Shown here: positions 28,011-36,088 of the stretch, piece after piece
Position numbering within the stretch: position 1 is the first letter of the stretch
How the letters are laid out: each line of letters opens with the position of its first letter
From: Sphingomonas sp. Leaf242
GTDB lineage: Bacteria; Pseudomonadota; Alphaproteobacteria; Sphingomonadales; Sphingomonadaceae
Assembly: GCF_001422045.1 (NCBI RefSeq)
Contig: NZ_LMLW01000009.1
Location: 524,402-588,401, forward strand
Reading direction: 5' to 3'
Length of the DNA stretch: 64,000 nucleotides
Made by a program: the position numbers and the translations under genes
The notes under the pieces: generated by a model
Databases searched by the model: none
What the model saw: only the letters and a program-made list of their open reading frames with translations
Told to the model about the DNA's origin: nothing

Positions 28011-29243
28011 ATGCTCTACGATGCCTATGAATTCCAGCGTTCAATGATGGCCGGTGCCAGCAGGATGGCGAGCTTCGGCGCGGATCTGCTCAACAATCCG
28101 GCAAACCCGTTCGCCTATTTGGGCGGCGGCACGGTGGTCGCATCCGCGCTCGAAGTGTTCGCACACGCGAATGCAACGCGGGGAAAGCCGGCGTTCGGGC
28201 TCGACACGACGACGATCGACGGCCGCGAGGTCGCGGTGCGCGAAGAGATCGTGTTGCGGAAGGACTTCGGGCAGCTGAAGCGGTTCGTGCGCGAGGGCGT
28301 CGAGGGCGGTCCGAAGCTGCTGATCGTCGCGCCGATGTCCGGCCATTACGCGACGCTGCTGCGCGGCACCGTCGAGCGGATGCTGCCGTTCGCCGACGTC
28401 TACATCACCGACTGGCGCGACGCGCGCAGCGTGCCGCTCTCGGCGGGGCGGTTCGATCTCGACGATTACATCGATTATCTGATCGAATATCTGGAGACGA
28501 TCGGCGCGAACGAAGGGCAGGGGGGCACGCACATGCTGGCCGTCTGCCAGCCCTCGGTTCCCTGCTATGCTGCTATCGCGTTGATGAGTGCGGACAAGAA
28601 CCCGTGCCGTCCCAAGACGTTGACGATGATGGGCGGTCCCGTCGATACGCGCGAGGCGCCGACCGCAGTGAACACGCTGGCGACCGAGCGGCCGCATGCG
28701 TGGTTCGAGCAGAACGTGATCGCGACCGTCCCGGGCAATTATCCGGGTGCGGGGCGGAAGGTGTATCCTGGCTTCCTGCAACTCGCCGGATTCATGTCGA
28801 TGAACCTGGGCAACCACATGGTCTCGCACTGGGAGATGTATAAGCATCTCGTCCAGGGCGACGGCGAGAGCGCGTCGCAGAGCCAGGATTTTTATGAGGA
28901 ATACCGCTCGGTCTGCGACATGACCGCGGAATTCTATCTCCAGACGATCGACGTCGTGTTCCAGAACCATGCGCTGCCACGTGGGATCATGACGCATCGT
29001 GGTCGGCTGGTTGATCCGGCGGCGATCACCGACATTGGGTTGCTCGCGGTCGAGGGTGAGCGCGACGATATTTCGGGGTTGGGGCAGACCAAGGCGGCAC
29101 TGACGCTGGCGACTGCGCTACCCGACGAGAAGAAACGCTATCTGATGGCGGAAGGTGCTGGCCATTACGGCATCTTCAACGGCACCCGCTGGCGGGAGAA
29201 GATCGCGCCGGTAGTGGAGGAGTTCATCACCGCGAACGGGTGA
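28011..29243 (+). CDS. phaZ: Intracellular polyhydroxybutyrate depolymerase
   Basis: PhaZ mobilises stored polyhydroxyalkanoate granules. The 410-residue protein starts MLYDAYEFQRSMM at ATG 28011 (GAGAGG upstream) and has the family's nucleophile segment MLAVCQPSVPC with Cys179 instead of a lipase Ser, as in intracellular depolymerases. The C-terminal GAGHYGIFNGTRWRE holds the probable catalytic His. An upstream frame extension is not supported. No PHA synthase or phasin gene is present nearby, although thiolase and MaoC hydratase genes follow within 3 kb. Confidence 0.93.
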   Translation: MLYDAYEFQRSMMAGASRMASFGADLLNNPANPFAYLGGGTVVASALEVFAHANATRGKPAFGLDTTTIDGREVAVREEIVLRKDFGQLKRFVREGVEGGPKLLIVAPMSGHYATLLRGTVERMLPFADVYITDWRDARSVPLSAGRFDLDDYIDYLIEYLETIGANEGQGGTHMLAVCQPSVPCYAAIALMSADKNPCRPKTLTMMGGPVDTREAPTAVNTLATERPHAWFEQNVIATVPGNYPGAGRKVYPGFLQLAGFMSMNLGNHMVSHWEMYKHLVQGDGESASQSQDFYEEYRSVCDMTAEFYLQTIDVVFQNHALPRGIMTHRGRLVDPAAITDIGLLAVEGERDDISGLGQTKAALTLATALPDEKKRYLMAEGAGHYGIFNGTRWREKIAPVVEEFITANG

Positions 29244-29250
29244 TGGAAAA

Positions 29251-29274
29251 CGGGCAGCCCTCGCAGGCTGCCCG
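29251..29274 (-). terminator. Hairpin terminator between phaZ and the flavin-binding protein gene
   Basis: CGGGCAGCC and GGCTGCCCG form a perfect 9-bp stem with a 6-base loop. On the minus strand it is followed by TTTTCC, so it best serves the gene at 29281-29763; it may also stop phaZ transcripts. Confidence 0.75.
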
Positions 29275-29280
29275 CAATCG

Positions 29281-29763
29281 TTAGGCGATCGAGTTTACCA
29301 CCGCGTGGCTGCTCGACTCGTCCGAACGGATCGTGCCGCCGAATAGCATCTTGAGCCGGCCGCCGATCGAGATATCGGTTTCCCACAGCTCGGCGCTGTC
29401 GATGTCGAAGCGCAGCAGCGTGAGGTTCGGGTCTTCCTTGCCGCCCGGAAACCACGCCTCGACCTGGTTGTTCCAGAGCTTGTCGATCTGCGTGCGGTCG
29501 TTGGACGTCGAGACGTCGCCGGCCATGCACGCGAAGAAATCATGGCCCTTGCCGACGAACTGCGCCATCGCCGCGCCGCCCTTGGCGATGCGGTTGTCGC
29601 GGCCGGCGAAGAAGAACAGCGTGTTGGGCTGATCGTCGTCGATCTGCGCGGTCATCGGCTCGGAATGCTGGCCGTCATGCAAGCCGATCATCACGAACGG
29701 GCTGGCCTTCAGCTTATCGATGAACTTCGCTGCGACTTCCTGCGGGGTATCCTTGTCGGCCAT
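29281..29763 (-). CDS. Pyridoxamine 5'-phosphate oxidase-like stress protein
   Basis: The 160-residue product belongs to the split-barrel flavin-binding group that includes general stress protein 26. Segments include FIDKLKASPFVMIGLHDGQ, MTAQIDDDQPNTLFFFAGRD and VEAWFPGGKEDPNLTLLRFD. The start ATG 29763 has AGGAG 7 bases upstream. It has its own terminator and a promoter-like site of the EcfG stress type (29798-29822), which agrees with a stress function. The cofactor (FMN or F420-like) is not known. Confidence 0.88.
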   Translation of the reverse strand: MADKDTPQEVAAKFIDKLKASPFVMIGLHDGQHSEPMTAQIDDDQPNTLFFFAGRDNRIAKGGAAMAQFVGKGHDFFACMAGDVSTSNDRTQIDKLWNNQVEAWFPGGKEDPNLTLLRFDIDSAELWETDISIGGRLKMLFGGTIRSDESSSHAVVNSIA

Positions 29764-29797
29764 CGTCATTCTCCTATTGGCTTGGATTGCCACTGAG

Positions 29798-29822
29798 AAC
29801 GGGCGGGGCGGAGGTTGGTTGC
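29798..29822 (-). promoter_or_regulatory. EcfG-like promoter candidate for the stress flavoprotein
   Basis: On the minus strand GCAAC, 16 bases, CGTT match the alphaproteobacterial general-stress promoter GGAAC-N16/17-CGTT with one mismatch. The last base lies 34 bases before the start codon. Confidence 0.45.
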
Positions 29823-29929
29823 GCGGGGGCGGCGCGATCGGCGCGTGCAATGTAGCTTGGTGATTGCGCATGCGACGCGTCATGGTGACGGCGGCAGCAA
29901 GTCTGCTGTCGCACATGAAAGGATCGAGA

Positions 29930-30022
29930 ATGTCTCTTGTCGATCTGTGTCTGATACTAGGCGTGCTCTTCGCCTTTGCGACCTTGGTCGTGAAGATCAT
30001 CGAAGTGGCACGTCGAGGATAA
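29930..30022 (+). CDS. Possible 30-residue membrane peptide
   Basis: In the 401-base gap between two minus-strand genes (29764-30164), ATG 29930 with AAAGGA upstream opens a frame of 30 codons ending in TAA. The product is one hydrophobic helix (LCLILGVLFAFATLVVKIIE) with a basic end VARRG, the usual layout of a single-pass small protein. The same form occurs by chance at low rate in GC-rich DNA, so support is moderate. The rest of the gap shows no other gene. Confidence 0.4.
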   Translation: MSLVDLCLILGVLFAFATLVVKIIEVARRG

Positions 30023-30164
30023 GCACACGGGCGGGGTTCGAGCTGACACTCGGGCCCCAAACGCAGTTGAGCCCCGGCTGCTGACACAACCAGGGCTCGC
30101 ACAGAAAGGCAAGAATGTCCTTTGCCGAAAGACTAAATATCGCTTCTCGACATATCTTGCAAGG

Positions 30165-31343
30165 TCACAGTACTTCGAACAACCCGGCTGCGCCCATGCC
30201 GCCGCCGACGCACATCGTGACGACGACGTACTTCGCACCGCGACGCTTGCCTTCGATGAGCGCGTGGCCCGTCGCGCGGGCGCCGGTCATGCCGTAGGGG
30301 TGGCCGATCGAGATCGCGCCGCCGCTGACGTTGAGCAGCTCGTCGGGGATGCCGAGGTTGTCGCGGCAGTACAGGACCTGCACAGCGAACGCCTCGTTCA
30401 GCTCCCACAGGCCGATATCGTCCATCTTTAGGCCGAAGCGCTTGAGCAGCTTGGGGATCGCCACGACCGGGCCGATGCCCATCTCGTCGGGCTCGGTGCC
30501 GCCGACCGCCATGCCGACATAGCGACCGAGCGGCTGGAGCCCTCGCTGCGAGGCGATCTTCTCTTCCATCAGTACCGAGGAGGACGAGCCGTCCGAGAGC
30601 TGCGATGCGTTGCCGGCGGTGATCGTGAAGTCGGGGCCCATCACCGGCTTGAGCGACTGGAGGCCTTCGAGCGTGGTGTCGGCGCGGTTGCCCTCGTCCT
30701 TGGTTATCGTCACGTCCTTGTACGTGACTTCCTTCGTCGCCTTGTCGACGATCGCCATGTTGGCATCGACGGGCACGATCTCGGCGTCGAAATAGCCGGC
30801 AGCCTGTGCGGCGGCGGTGCGCTGCTGCGACTGGAGCGCGTAGGCGTCCATTGCGTCGCGGCTGATGCCGTAGCGCTTGGCGACGACTTCGGCGGTCTGC
30901 AGCATCGGCATGTAGACGTCCTTGTGCATCGCGATCAGCTGGGGATCGGGCGCGACGCGCATCTGTGGAGTCTGCACGAGGCTGATGCTTTCGACGCCGC
31001 CGCCGATCGTGATGTCCATGTTGTCGGTGATGATCTGCTTGGCCGCGGTGGCGATCGCCATGAGGCCGGACGCGCACTGGCGATCGACCGACATACCCGA
31101 GACGGTGACGGGGAGACCGGCGCGCAGCAGTGAAGTGCGGGCGATGTTGCCGGCCTGGTGGCCCTGCTGGAGCGCGCAACCGAAGACGACGTCGTCGACT
31201 TCGGCGCCGTCGATGCCGGCACGCTCGACCGCGGCCTTGATCGAATGCGAGGCGAGCGTGGGGGCGGGGGTGTTGTTGAAGCCGCCGCGATAGGCGCGGC
31301 CGATGGGGGTGCGGGCGGTGGAGACGATGACGGCTGAGCGCAT
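30165..31343 (-). CDS. Acetyl-CoA acyltransferase (thiolase)
   Basis: The 392-residue enzyme either cleaves 3-ketoacyl-CoA in beta-oxidation or condenses acetyl-CoA. Nucleophile Cys90 is in [13 protein letters not shown], the His is in [13 protein letters not shown], and the second Cys in [19 protein letters not shown] at the very end. ATG 31343 has AAGGA 9 bases upstream. It follows the MaoC hydratase gene across repeat B; these two may form one acyl-CoA unit. Whether it makes PHB precursors or degrades fatty acids cannot be told. Confidence 0.93.
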   Translation of the reverse strand: MRSAVIVSTARTPIGRAYRGGFNNTPAPTLASHSIKAAVERAGIDGAEVDDVVFGCALQQGHQAGNIARTSLLRAGLPVTVSGMSVDRQCASGLMAIATAAKQIITDNMDITIGGGVESISLVQTPQMRVAPDPQLIAMHKDVYMPMLQTAEVVAKRYGISRDAMDAYALQSQQRTAAAQAAGYFDAEIVPVDANMAIVDKATKEVTYKDVTITKDEGNRADTTLEGLQSLKPVMGPDFTITAGNASQLSDGSSSSVLMEEKIASQRGLQPLGRYVGMAVGGTEPDEMGIGPVVAIPKLLKRFGLKMDDIGLWELNEAFAVQVLYCRDNLGIPDELLNVSGGAISIGHPYGMTGARATGHALIEGKRRGAKYVVVTMCVGGGMGAAGLFEVL

Positions 31344-31363
31344 GATGTTATCCTTATCTGCTG

Positions 31364-31468
31364 CCTTCCCGCTTGCGGGAGGGGTTGGGGGAGGGGGTGG
31401 CCAGAGCGGTCGGCGCATTCGCGGCTATCTCGGGCCCTCCCCTGACCCCTCCCGCAAGCGGGAGGGGA
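31364..31468. repeat. Palindromic repeat B copy 2
   Basis: Arms CTTCCCGCTTGCGGGAGGGG and the inverse ending CCCGCAAGCGGGAGGGG. This copy is wholly intergenic, between the MaoC and thiolase genes, and could act as a processing or termination site in their transcript. Confidence 0.9.
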
Positions 31469-31475
31469 ATTAGTT

Positions 31476-31934
31476 TCAAACGAAAATTTGGCTGATCCAT
31501 TCGGCGATCAGGGCGGGCTTTTCCTGGCCTTCGATCTCGACCGAGAAGGCGTTGGTCTGCTGCCACTGGCCGGGGCGCTTTTCGTCGAACGAGAGCAGCT
31601 TGAACCGGCCGCGGACTTTCGAGCCGGAGCGGACGGGGGTCAGGAAGCGGACCGAGTTGCCGCCATAATTGACGCCCATCTTCGCGCCTTCGATGGTCGG
31701 CGCATCGGGGACCTTCGACGACAGCAGCGGCATCAGCGACAGCGTTAGGAAACCGTGCGCGATCGTGCCGCCGAACGGGGTCTGCGCCGCGCGTGCGGGA
31801 TCGATGTGGATGAACTGGTGGTCGCCGGTCGCGTCGGCGAACTTATCGATCATAGCCTGCGTGACCTCGACCCAGTCGGAGACCGTTTCGGTGCCGATGC
31901 GGGCCTGCATTTCGGCAGTGGTGATCGTGGCCAC
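31476..31934 (-). CDS. MaoC-family (R)-specific enoyl-CoA hydratase-like protein
   Basis: The 152-residue hot-dog-fold protein has the hydratase motif DATGDHQFIHIDPARA, with Asp38 and His43 as catalytic pair, and the following PFGGTIAHGFLTLSL. GTG 31934 is preferred since GAGGGG lies about 6 bases upstream; a longer frame to 32012 has no ribosome site. It probably hydrates enoyl-CoA, upstream of the thiolase gene 130 bases away on the same strand. Confidence 0.9.
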   Translation of the reverse strand: MATITTAEMQARIGTETVSDWVEVTQAMIDKFADATGDHQFIHIDPARAAQTPFGGTIAHGFLTLSLMPLLSSKVPDAPTIEGAKMGVNYGGNSVRFLTPVRSGSKVRGRFKLLSFDEKRPGQWQQTNAFSVEIEGQEKPALIAEWISQIFV

Positions 31935-32065
31935 GGCATTCCCCTCATGGTTAGCGCTGAACGCTGGTGCGTCTCTAGGCATGTCGGTAAGGCTCCTGCA
32001 AGCCTCGACCAACCTAAAGGAGGAAAAACCCGTATTCGCGCAGGTGAAAGAGCGAACCCGATGTT

Positions 32066-33232
32066 CTAAACTTCGTCGCGGGCCGCTTTGCGTTCGGGAT
32101 AGGGCATGACCACCGATCCATCGGGCGCCGCCATCATGTTCACCTGCGTCGGGAAGGCGATTTCGATCTTCTCGTCGTTGAACCGCTTCAGGATCGCGAT
32201 GCCGACCGCCGTGCGGCCGTCGTAGAAGCTCGCGTAATCGGGGCCCTTGCTGTCGAACTGGACCTCGAAATCGAGGCTCGACGCGCCGAAGCCGGTGAAG
32301 CCGGCGCGCGTGAAGATCTTATCGTTGGCCTCGACGATCTCCTTCAGCATCGCGGGAATGCGCGAGCAGACTTCGGGGGGCGTGGAGTAGGTGACCCCGA
32401 TGACGAACTTCGCGCGGCGGTGGTTGCGCTGCGTGTTGTTGAGAATCTCCTTGTTGAGGAGGTTCTTGTTCGAGATCACGCGCTCCTCGCCGTCGATGCC
32501 GCGGATGCGCGTTGATTTGAGGCCGATCGCCTCGACGCTGCCCGAAGCGGTGTCGTAGCTGATCGAATCGCCGCGGCGGAACGGGCGGTCGAAGATGATC
32601 GCGAGCGCGGCGAACAGGTCGGCGAAGATGCCTTGTGCCGCCAGACCGATCGCGATGCCGCCGACGCCCAGACCCGCGACGAGGCCGGTGACGTTGACGC
32701 CGAGATTGTCGAGGACGACGACCAGCGCGACCGCGAACACCACGAAGGTGACGAGCAGGCGGATCAGGCCCATCGCCGACAGCAACGCTTCGCCCGAATA
32801 ATGTTCGGACTGCGTGCGATGCTCGATCGCGCCTAGGATGATCTCGCGGACCCAGACGGCGGCCTGGAATACCGCGGCGACGGTGAAGAGGAAGTTGATC
32901 GTCGTCGCGACTTCGCCGGGGGCGGCGGAATAGCCGGCGACCAGCTTGGCGGCGAGCATGACGATGAAGAAATTGCCGGTGCGCGCGATCGCCTTGCCTA
33001 CGACGATGCCCCAGCCGTTGAGCGCGCGCGGGCGTTCGCACAGCTTGCTGCCGAAGCGGCGTGCGGTGTGGAGCGCGACGACGATCACCGCACCGATCCC
33101 GAATGCGATCAGGATCTGGAGCCAATAGGCCTGGACCCAGGCGAAGCTGGCGGTGACGAAGCCCTGCGCCTGGTCGCCGACGTCGCCCGCGTCGAAGATC
33201 GGTTGCTTGGCGGCAGCAGTGGTATTGGTCAT
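32066..33232 (-). CDS. Small-conductance mechanosensitive channel (MscS family)
   Basis: The 388-residue channel releases solutes on hypo-osmotic shock. It has four probable membrane segments (about 35-200), then the pore-lining type helix NVTGLVAGLGVGGIAIGLAA followed by QGIFADLFAALAI and the soluble beta domain (IIFDRPFRRGDSI). It is longer than E. coli MscS. ATG 33232 begins 11 bases after the stop of the topoisomerase gene, so the two are probably co-transcribed. Confidence 0.92.
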   Translation of the reverse strand: MTNTTAAAKQPIFDAGDVGDQAQGFVTASFAWVQAYWLQILIAFGIGAVIVVALHTARRFGSKLCERPRALNGWGIVVGKAIARTGNFFIVMLAAKLVAGYSAAPGEVATTINFLFTVAAVFQAAVWVREIILGAIEHRTQSEHYSGEALLSAMGLIRLLVTFVVFAVALVVVLDNLGVNVTGLVAGLGVGGIAIGLAAQGIFADLFAALAIIFDRPFRRGDSISYDTASGSVEAIGLKSTRIRGIDGEERVISNKNLLNKEILNNTQRNHRRAKFVIGVTYSTPPEVCSRIPAMLKEIVEANDKIFTRAGFTGFGASSLDFEVQFDSKGPDYASFYDGRTAVGIAILKRFNDEKIEIAFPTQVNMMAAPDGSVVMPYPERKAARDEV

Positions 33233-33243
33233 GGGAATACTCG

Positions 33244-34257
33244 TCAGGCCGCTTTTGCCAGTGTCGCAACAGCGGGCGTGCCGGCTTCGAGGAAGGTGAT
33301 CAGGCCACATTCCTCGCGGCTCATGTAGCGCTTGGCGCGCGGAAGGCGGAGCGCCTTGCGGAAGGTCGACTGACCGGTTTTCACAAGCGCGATCAGCGAC
33401 GGGTGGACATAGCTTTTGCGCGCGATCGCGTGGGTGTTACCCAGGCGGGCGACGACGGGTTCGAGCATCGTCTTGAGGCTGAGGTCGCGTTCGGCGGATG
33501 CTAGTGCCTCGAACGCGGCGACGCTGGCGGCCCAGGTCCGAAAATTCTTGGCGGTGAAATCGGTGCCGGTGACGTCGCGGATATAGCAGTTGACGTCGGT
33601 CGAGGTGACGGGGTGCGCAACGCCGGCATCGTCGAGCCACGCGAACAGATGCTGTTCGTCGAGGTCCTGGCATTTCTTGACGAAGCTGCTGAGCGAGCGA
33701 TCGGTGATCTTGAGCGTCCGCATCTTGCCGGACTTGCCCTTGTACTGGAGTTTCAGCGTCGAACCCTTCACTTCGCCGTGGCGCTTGCGCAACGTGGTCG
33801 CGCCGAAGCTCTCATTCGCCTCTGCATAGGCTTCGTTGCCGATGCGGATGTGGCCGCCGTCGAGCAGGCGGATGACCGCGGCGACTGCGCGTTCGCGGGT
33901 CAGCGAGCGCTTGCGGAGATCAGCCTCGACCGCCTTGCGGATCTTGGGGAGGGCGTGGCCGAAATCGGCGCAACGCTCGTACTTGGCGGCCTCCTGCGCT
34001 TCGCGGAAACCGAGGTGATAGCGGTATTGCTTGCGCCCTTTCTCGTCCCAGCCGACCGCCTGGATATGACCGTTGGGCTTGGGGCAGAACCAGGCGTCGC
34101 GGTAGGCGGGGGGCAGGCCGACCGCGTTCAGCCTGTCGATCTCGTCGCGGTCGGTGATGCGTTCGCCCTTGGCATCCCAATAGCCCCAGCCGTTCCGCAT
34201 CTTCTTGCGGGTGATGCCGGGCTTGGAGTCGTCGGAATACACGATCTTGGTGGGCAA
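33244..34257 (-). CDS. Type IB DNA topoisomerase
   Basis: The 337-residue enzyme relaxes supercoils through a 3'-phosphotyrosyl link and belongs to the poxvirus-like bacterial TopIB group. Residues matching the active site are Arg138 (GGHIRIGNEAY), a Lys near 173-175 (QYKGKSG), Arg240 (AKNFRTWAAS), Asn274 (RLGNTHAIARKSY) and nucleophile Tyr283 (KSYVHPSLIA). An N-terminal beta domain (about 1-80) is present. It starts 125 bases from the divergent pfpI-like gene and is followed by the mechanosensitive channel gene. Confidence 0.94.
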   Translation of the reverse strand: MPTKIVYSDDSKPGITRKKMRNGWGYWDAKGERITDRDEIDRLNAVGLPPAYRDAWFCPKPNGHIQAVGWDEKGRKQYRYHLGFREAQEAAKYERCADFGHALPKIRKAVEADLRKRSLTRERAVAAVIRLLDGGHIRIGNEAYAEANESFGATTLRKRHGEVKGSTLKLQYKGKSGKMRTLKITDRSLSSFVKKCQDLDEQHLFAWLDDAGVAHPVTSTDVNCYIRDVTGTDFTAKNFRTWAASVAAFEALASAERDLSLKTMLEPVVARLGNTHAIARKSYVHPSLIALVKTGQSTFRKALRLPRAKRYMSREECGLITFLEAGTPAVATLAKAA

Positions 34258-34300
34258 TGCGGTGGTCCCTTGGGGGCGTCTGATTCTGACTATCTCTGCA

Positions 34301-34325
34301 AATGTTCGGGAAGGCGCATCGTTCC
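34301..34325 (-). promoter_or_regulatory. EcfG-like promoter candidate for topIB-mscS
   Basis: Minus strand GGAAC, 16 bases, CATT (consensus GGAAC-N16/17-CGTT, one mismatch). The box abuts that of the opposite promoter so that both -35 elements form GTTCCGGAAC at 34321-34330. Confidence 0.45.
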
Positions 34326-34350
34326 GGAACGAGGCGGGCTGCGCTTGGTT
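34326..34350 (+). promoter_or_regulatory. EcfG-like promoter candidate for the DJ-1/PfpI gene
   Basis: GGAAC, 16 bases, GGTT, one mismatch from the general-stress consensus; 32 bases separate it from the start codon. The same GGTT variant occurs before sodC. Confidence 0.5.
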
Positions 34351-34382
34351 GAGGGGGCACGGGATTTTACTGGAGACATGAC

Positions 34383-34946
34383 ATGGCCGATCTTTCCCAA
34401 GCTCGCGTATTGATGCTCGCTGCCGATGGTTTCGAGACCGTCGAACTGTTCGAACCGCGCAAAGCGCTTGAGGCGGCGGGCGCGAAAGTGACGCTCGCCT
34501 CGATCAAGACCGACCCGATCCAGGGCATGAAGGGCGACATCAACAAGGCCGAGACGGCGACGCCCGACCTGACGCTCGACGAGGTCGATACCGACGATTA
34601 CGATGCGCTGGTGCTGCCGGGTGGCGTCGCCAATCCCGACACGATGCGTCAAGAAGAGCGCGCGATCGAGATCATCACCGAGTTCATGGAGGACGGCAAG
34701 ATCATCGCCGCGATCTGCCATGCGCCGTGGTTGCTGGCCGAGGCGGACGTGATCGACGGTCGTCGCGTGACGAGCTTCCCGTCGATCCGCACGGACCTGG
34801 AGAATGCGGGCGCGGACGTGGTGGACGAGGAGGTCGTCGTCGACGGCAACCTGATCACGAGCCGCAAGCCGGATGATATTCCTGCGTTCAACAAGGCGAT
34901 CATCGCCGCGCTGGAGGAAGAACTGGCCGACGAGCCGGTTGACTGA
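34383..34946 (+). CDS. DJ-1/PfpI family protein (type 1 glutamine amidotransferase-like)
   Basis: The 187-residue product is a single DJ-1/PfpI domain. The nucleophile Cys lies in AAICHAPWLLAEA near residue 115, and the acid residue in FETVELFEP near 20. Family members act as stress chaperones, deglycases or proteases; which applies here is unknown. TGGAG lies 4 bases before the ATG. The upstream site of the EcfG stress type and the shared promoter region with topIB suggest regulation in the general stress response. Confidence 0.92.
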   Translation: MADLSQARVLMLAADGFETVELFEPRKALEAAGAKVTLASIKTDPIQGMKGDINKAETATPDLTLDEVDTDDYDALVLPGGVANPDTMRQEERAIEIITEFMEDGKIIAAICHAPWLLAEADVIDGRRVTSFPSIRTDLENAGADVVDEEVVVDGNLITSRKPDDIPAFNKAIIAALEEELADEPVD

Positions 34947-34952
34947 TGTGTT

Positions 34953-35046
34953 CCCCTTCCGCTTGCGGGAGGGGTTAGGGGAGGGGACGGGGTTGCGGCT
35001 TTTATCGCAGCCCCTCCCCCGACCCCTCCCGCAGGCGGGAGGGGGG
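34953..35046. repeat. Palindromic repeat B copy 3, partly translated in the acyltransferase
   Basis: Arms CCTTCCGCTTGCGGGAGGGG and the inverse ending CGCAGGCGGGAGGGG. The right arm lies inside the 3' end of the acyltransferase gene on the minus strand and provides its last ~15 residues and stop codon. Confidence 0.9.
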
Positions 35047-36078
35047 CCTGTTGAGTTTGCGTTGCGCGGGGCGTTCTACCAAGTGGTAGAGCGCGATCGA
35101 GGCCAGCAGTACCACGTTGAGGTACAGCGCGATCAACATCGGCGGGACAGCCGCCGCGTTGCTGACGAACAGCAGCTTGAACACCACCCACAGCATGAAA
35201 TGGCCGAGATACGTGGCATAGCTGATCTCGCCAAGATAGTGGATCGCCCGGCTGGAGAGCGGATTGTGATTTGCCGCGGTTGTGAGCGCCAATACGAGTA
35301 GCAGGCAAGCGAACGCAGCCGGGACCATCAGTGTTTCGGGTGCCCCAGTCGCCCAAGCGGCGAGAAGCGCGATGCCTGCGGTCGACGCAGCGATAACGAT
35401 CGGCCCTTTCCTAACATCCCGCCACCGCAGCCAGAGCGCGCTCACGATCGTACCGGTCGCGAACTCGGTCAGGCATCGCAGCAATCCGTAGCGCGGGATA
35501 TCGGTACCGAGCGTCGGGGCGGCCGTCGTGAGGTAGAGCAGCACGAGGATCGCCGTTGCGATGACCAGCAAGACCGGGCTGGCTAGCCGCCGCCAGTCGA
35601 CCGTCGCAATCAGCAGCGGAAACAGCAGATAGGCGCCGAGTTCGGCGCTGATCGACCAACTCGGATCGTTCCAGGCCAGGCGGTCCGTGAATCCCCAGTT
35701 CTGCAAGAGCAGTATGTCGAGCGGGAGTCGTGCGAAGGGATAATCGACCGGGTCGGCGCGGCCGGTCGCGACGAACACCAGCGCTAGCGCCACCGCACCC
35801 GCCAGCACAACGATGTGCAGCGGCCAGATCCGCGCGATCCGCTTGCGCAGGAACGGGCCGATCCCGGCGACGCCCTGCACACGCAGGCGCTCATGCCAGG
35901 TCAGCCAGATCACGAATCCGGACAACAGGAAGAAGAAGTCGACCGCGAGATAGCCCTTGGCGATGATGACGAGCGCCGCCTGCGGAAGCCCGGCGATCGA
36001 CAGCCTGATGTGGTAGAGGACGACCAGCCAGGCGGCGAGACCGCGCGCGCCGGTCAGCGCCCGAAGCTCGGTCTTCAC
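35002..36078 (-). CDS. Membrane O-acyltransferase (acyltransferase 3 family)
   Basis: The 358-residue polytopic protein probably acetylates or succinylates an exopolysaccharide. The family start TGARGLAAWLVVLYHI (about 10-25) holds the conserved Arg and His; about ten hydrophobic segments follow. The C-terminus [14 protein letters not shown] comes from palindromic repeat B. The GTG at 36078 is the best start by the conserved domain, but no clear ribosome site is present. It lies 10 bases after the exosortase-associated ligase gene, so it is probably co-transcribed with it. Confidence 0.88.
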   Translation of the reverse strand: MKTELRALTGARGLAAWLVVLYHIRLSIAGLPQAALVIIAKGYLAVDFFFLLSGFVIWLTWHERLRVQGVAGIGPFLRKRIARIWPLHIVVLAGAVALALVFVATGRADPVDYPFARLPLDILLLQNWGFTDRLAWNDPSWSISAELGAYLLFPLLIATVDWRRLASPVLLVIATAILVLLYLTTAAPTLGTDIPRYGLLRCLTEFATGTIVSALWLRWRDVRKGPIVIAASTAGIALLAAWATGAPETLMVPAAFACLLLVLALTTAANHNPLSSRAIHYLGEISYATYLGHFMLWVVFKLLFVSNAAAVPPMLIALYLNVVLLASIALYHLVERPAQRKLNRPPSRLREGSGEGLR

Positions 36079-36088
36079 GCGCAAGTCT

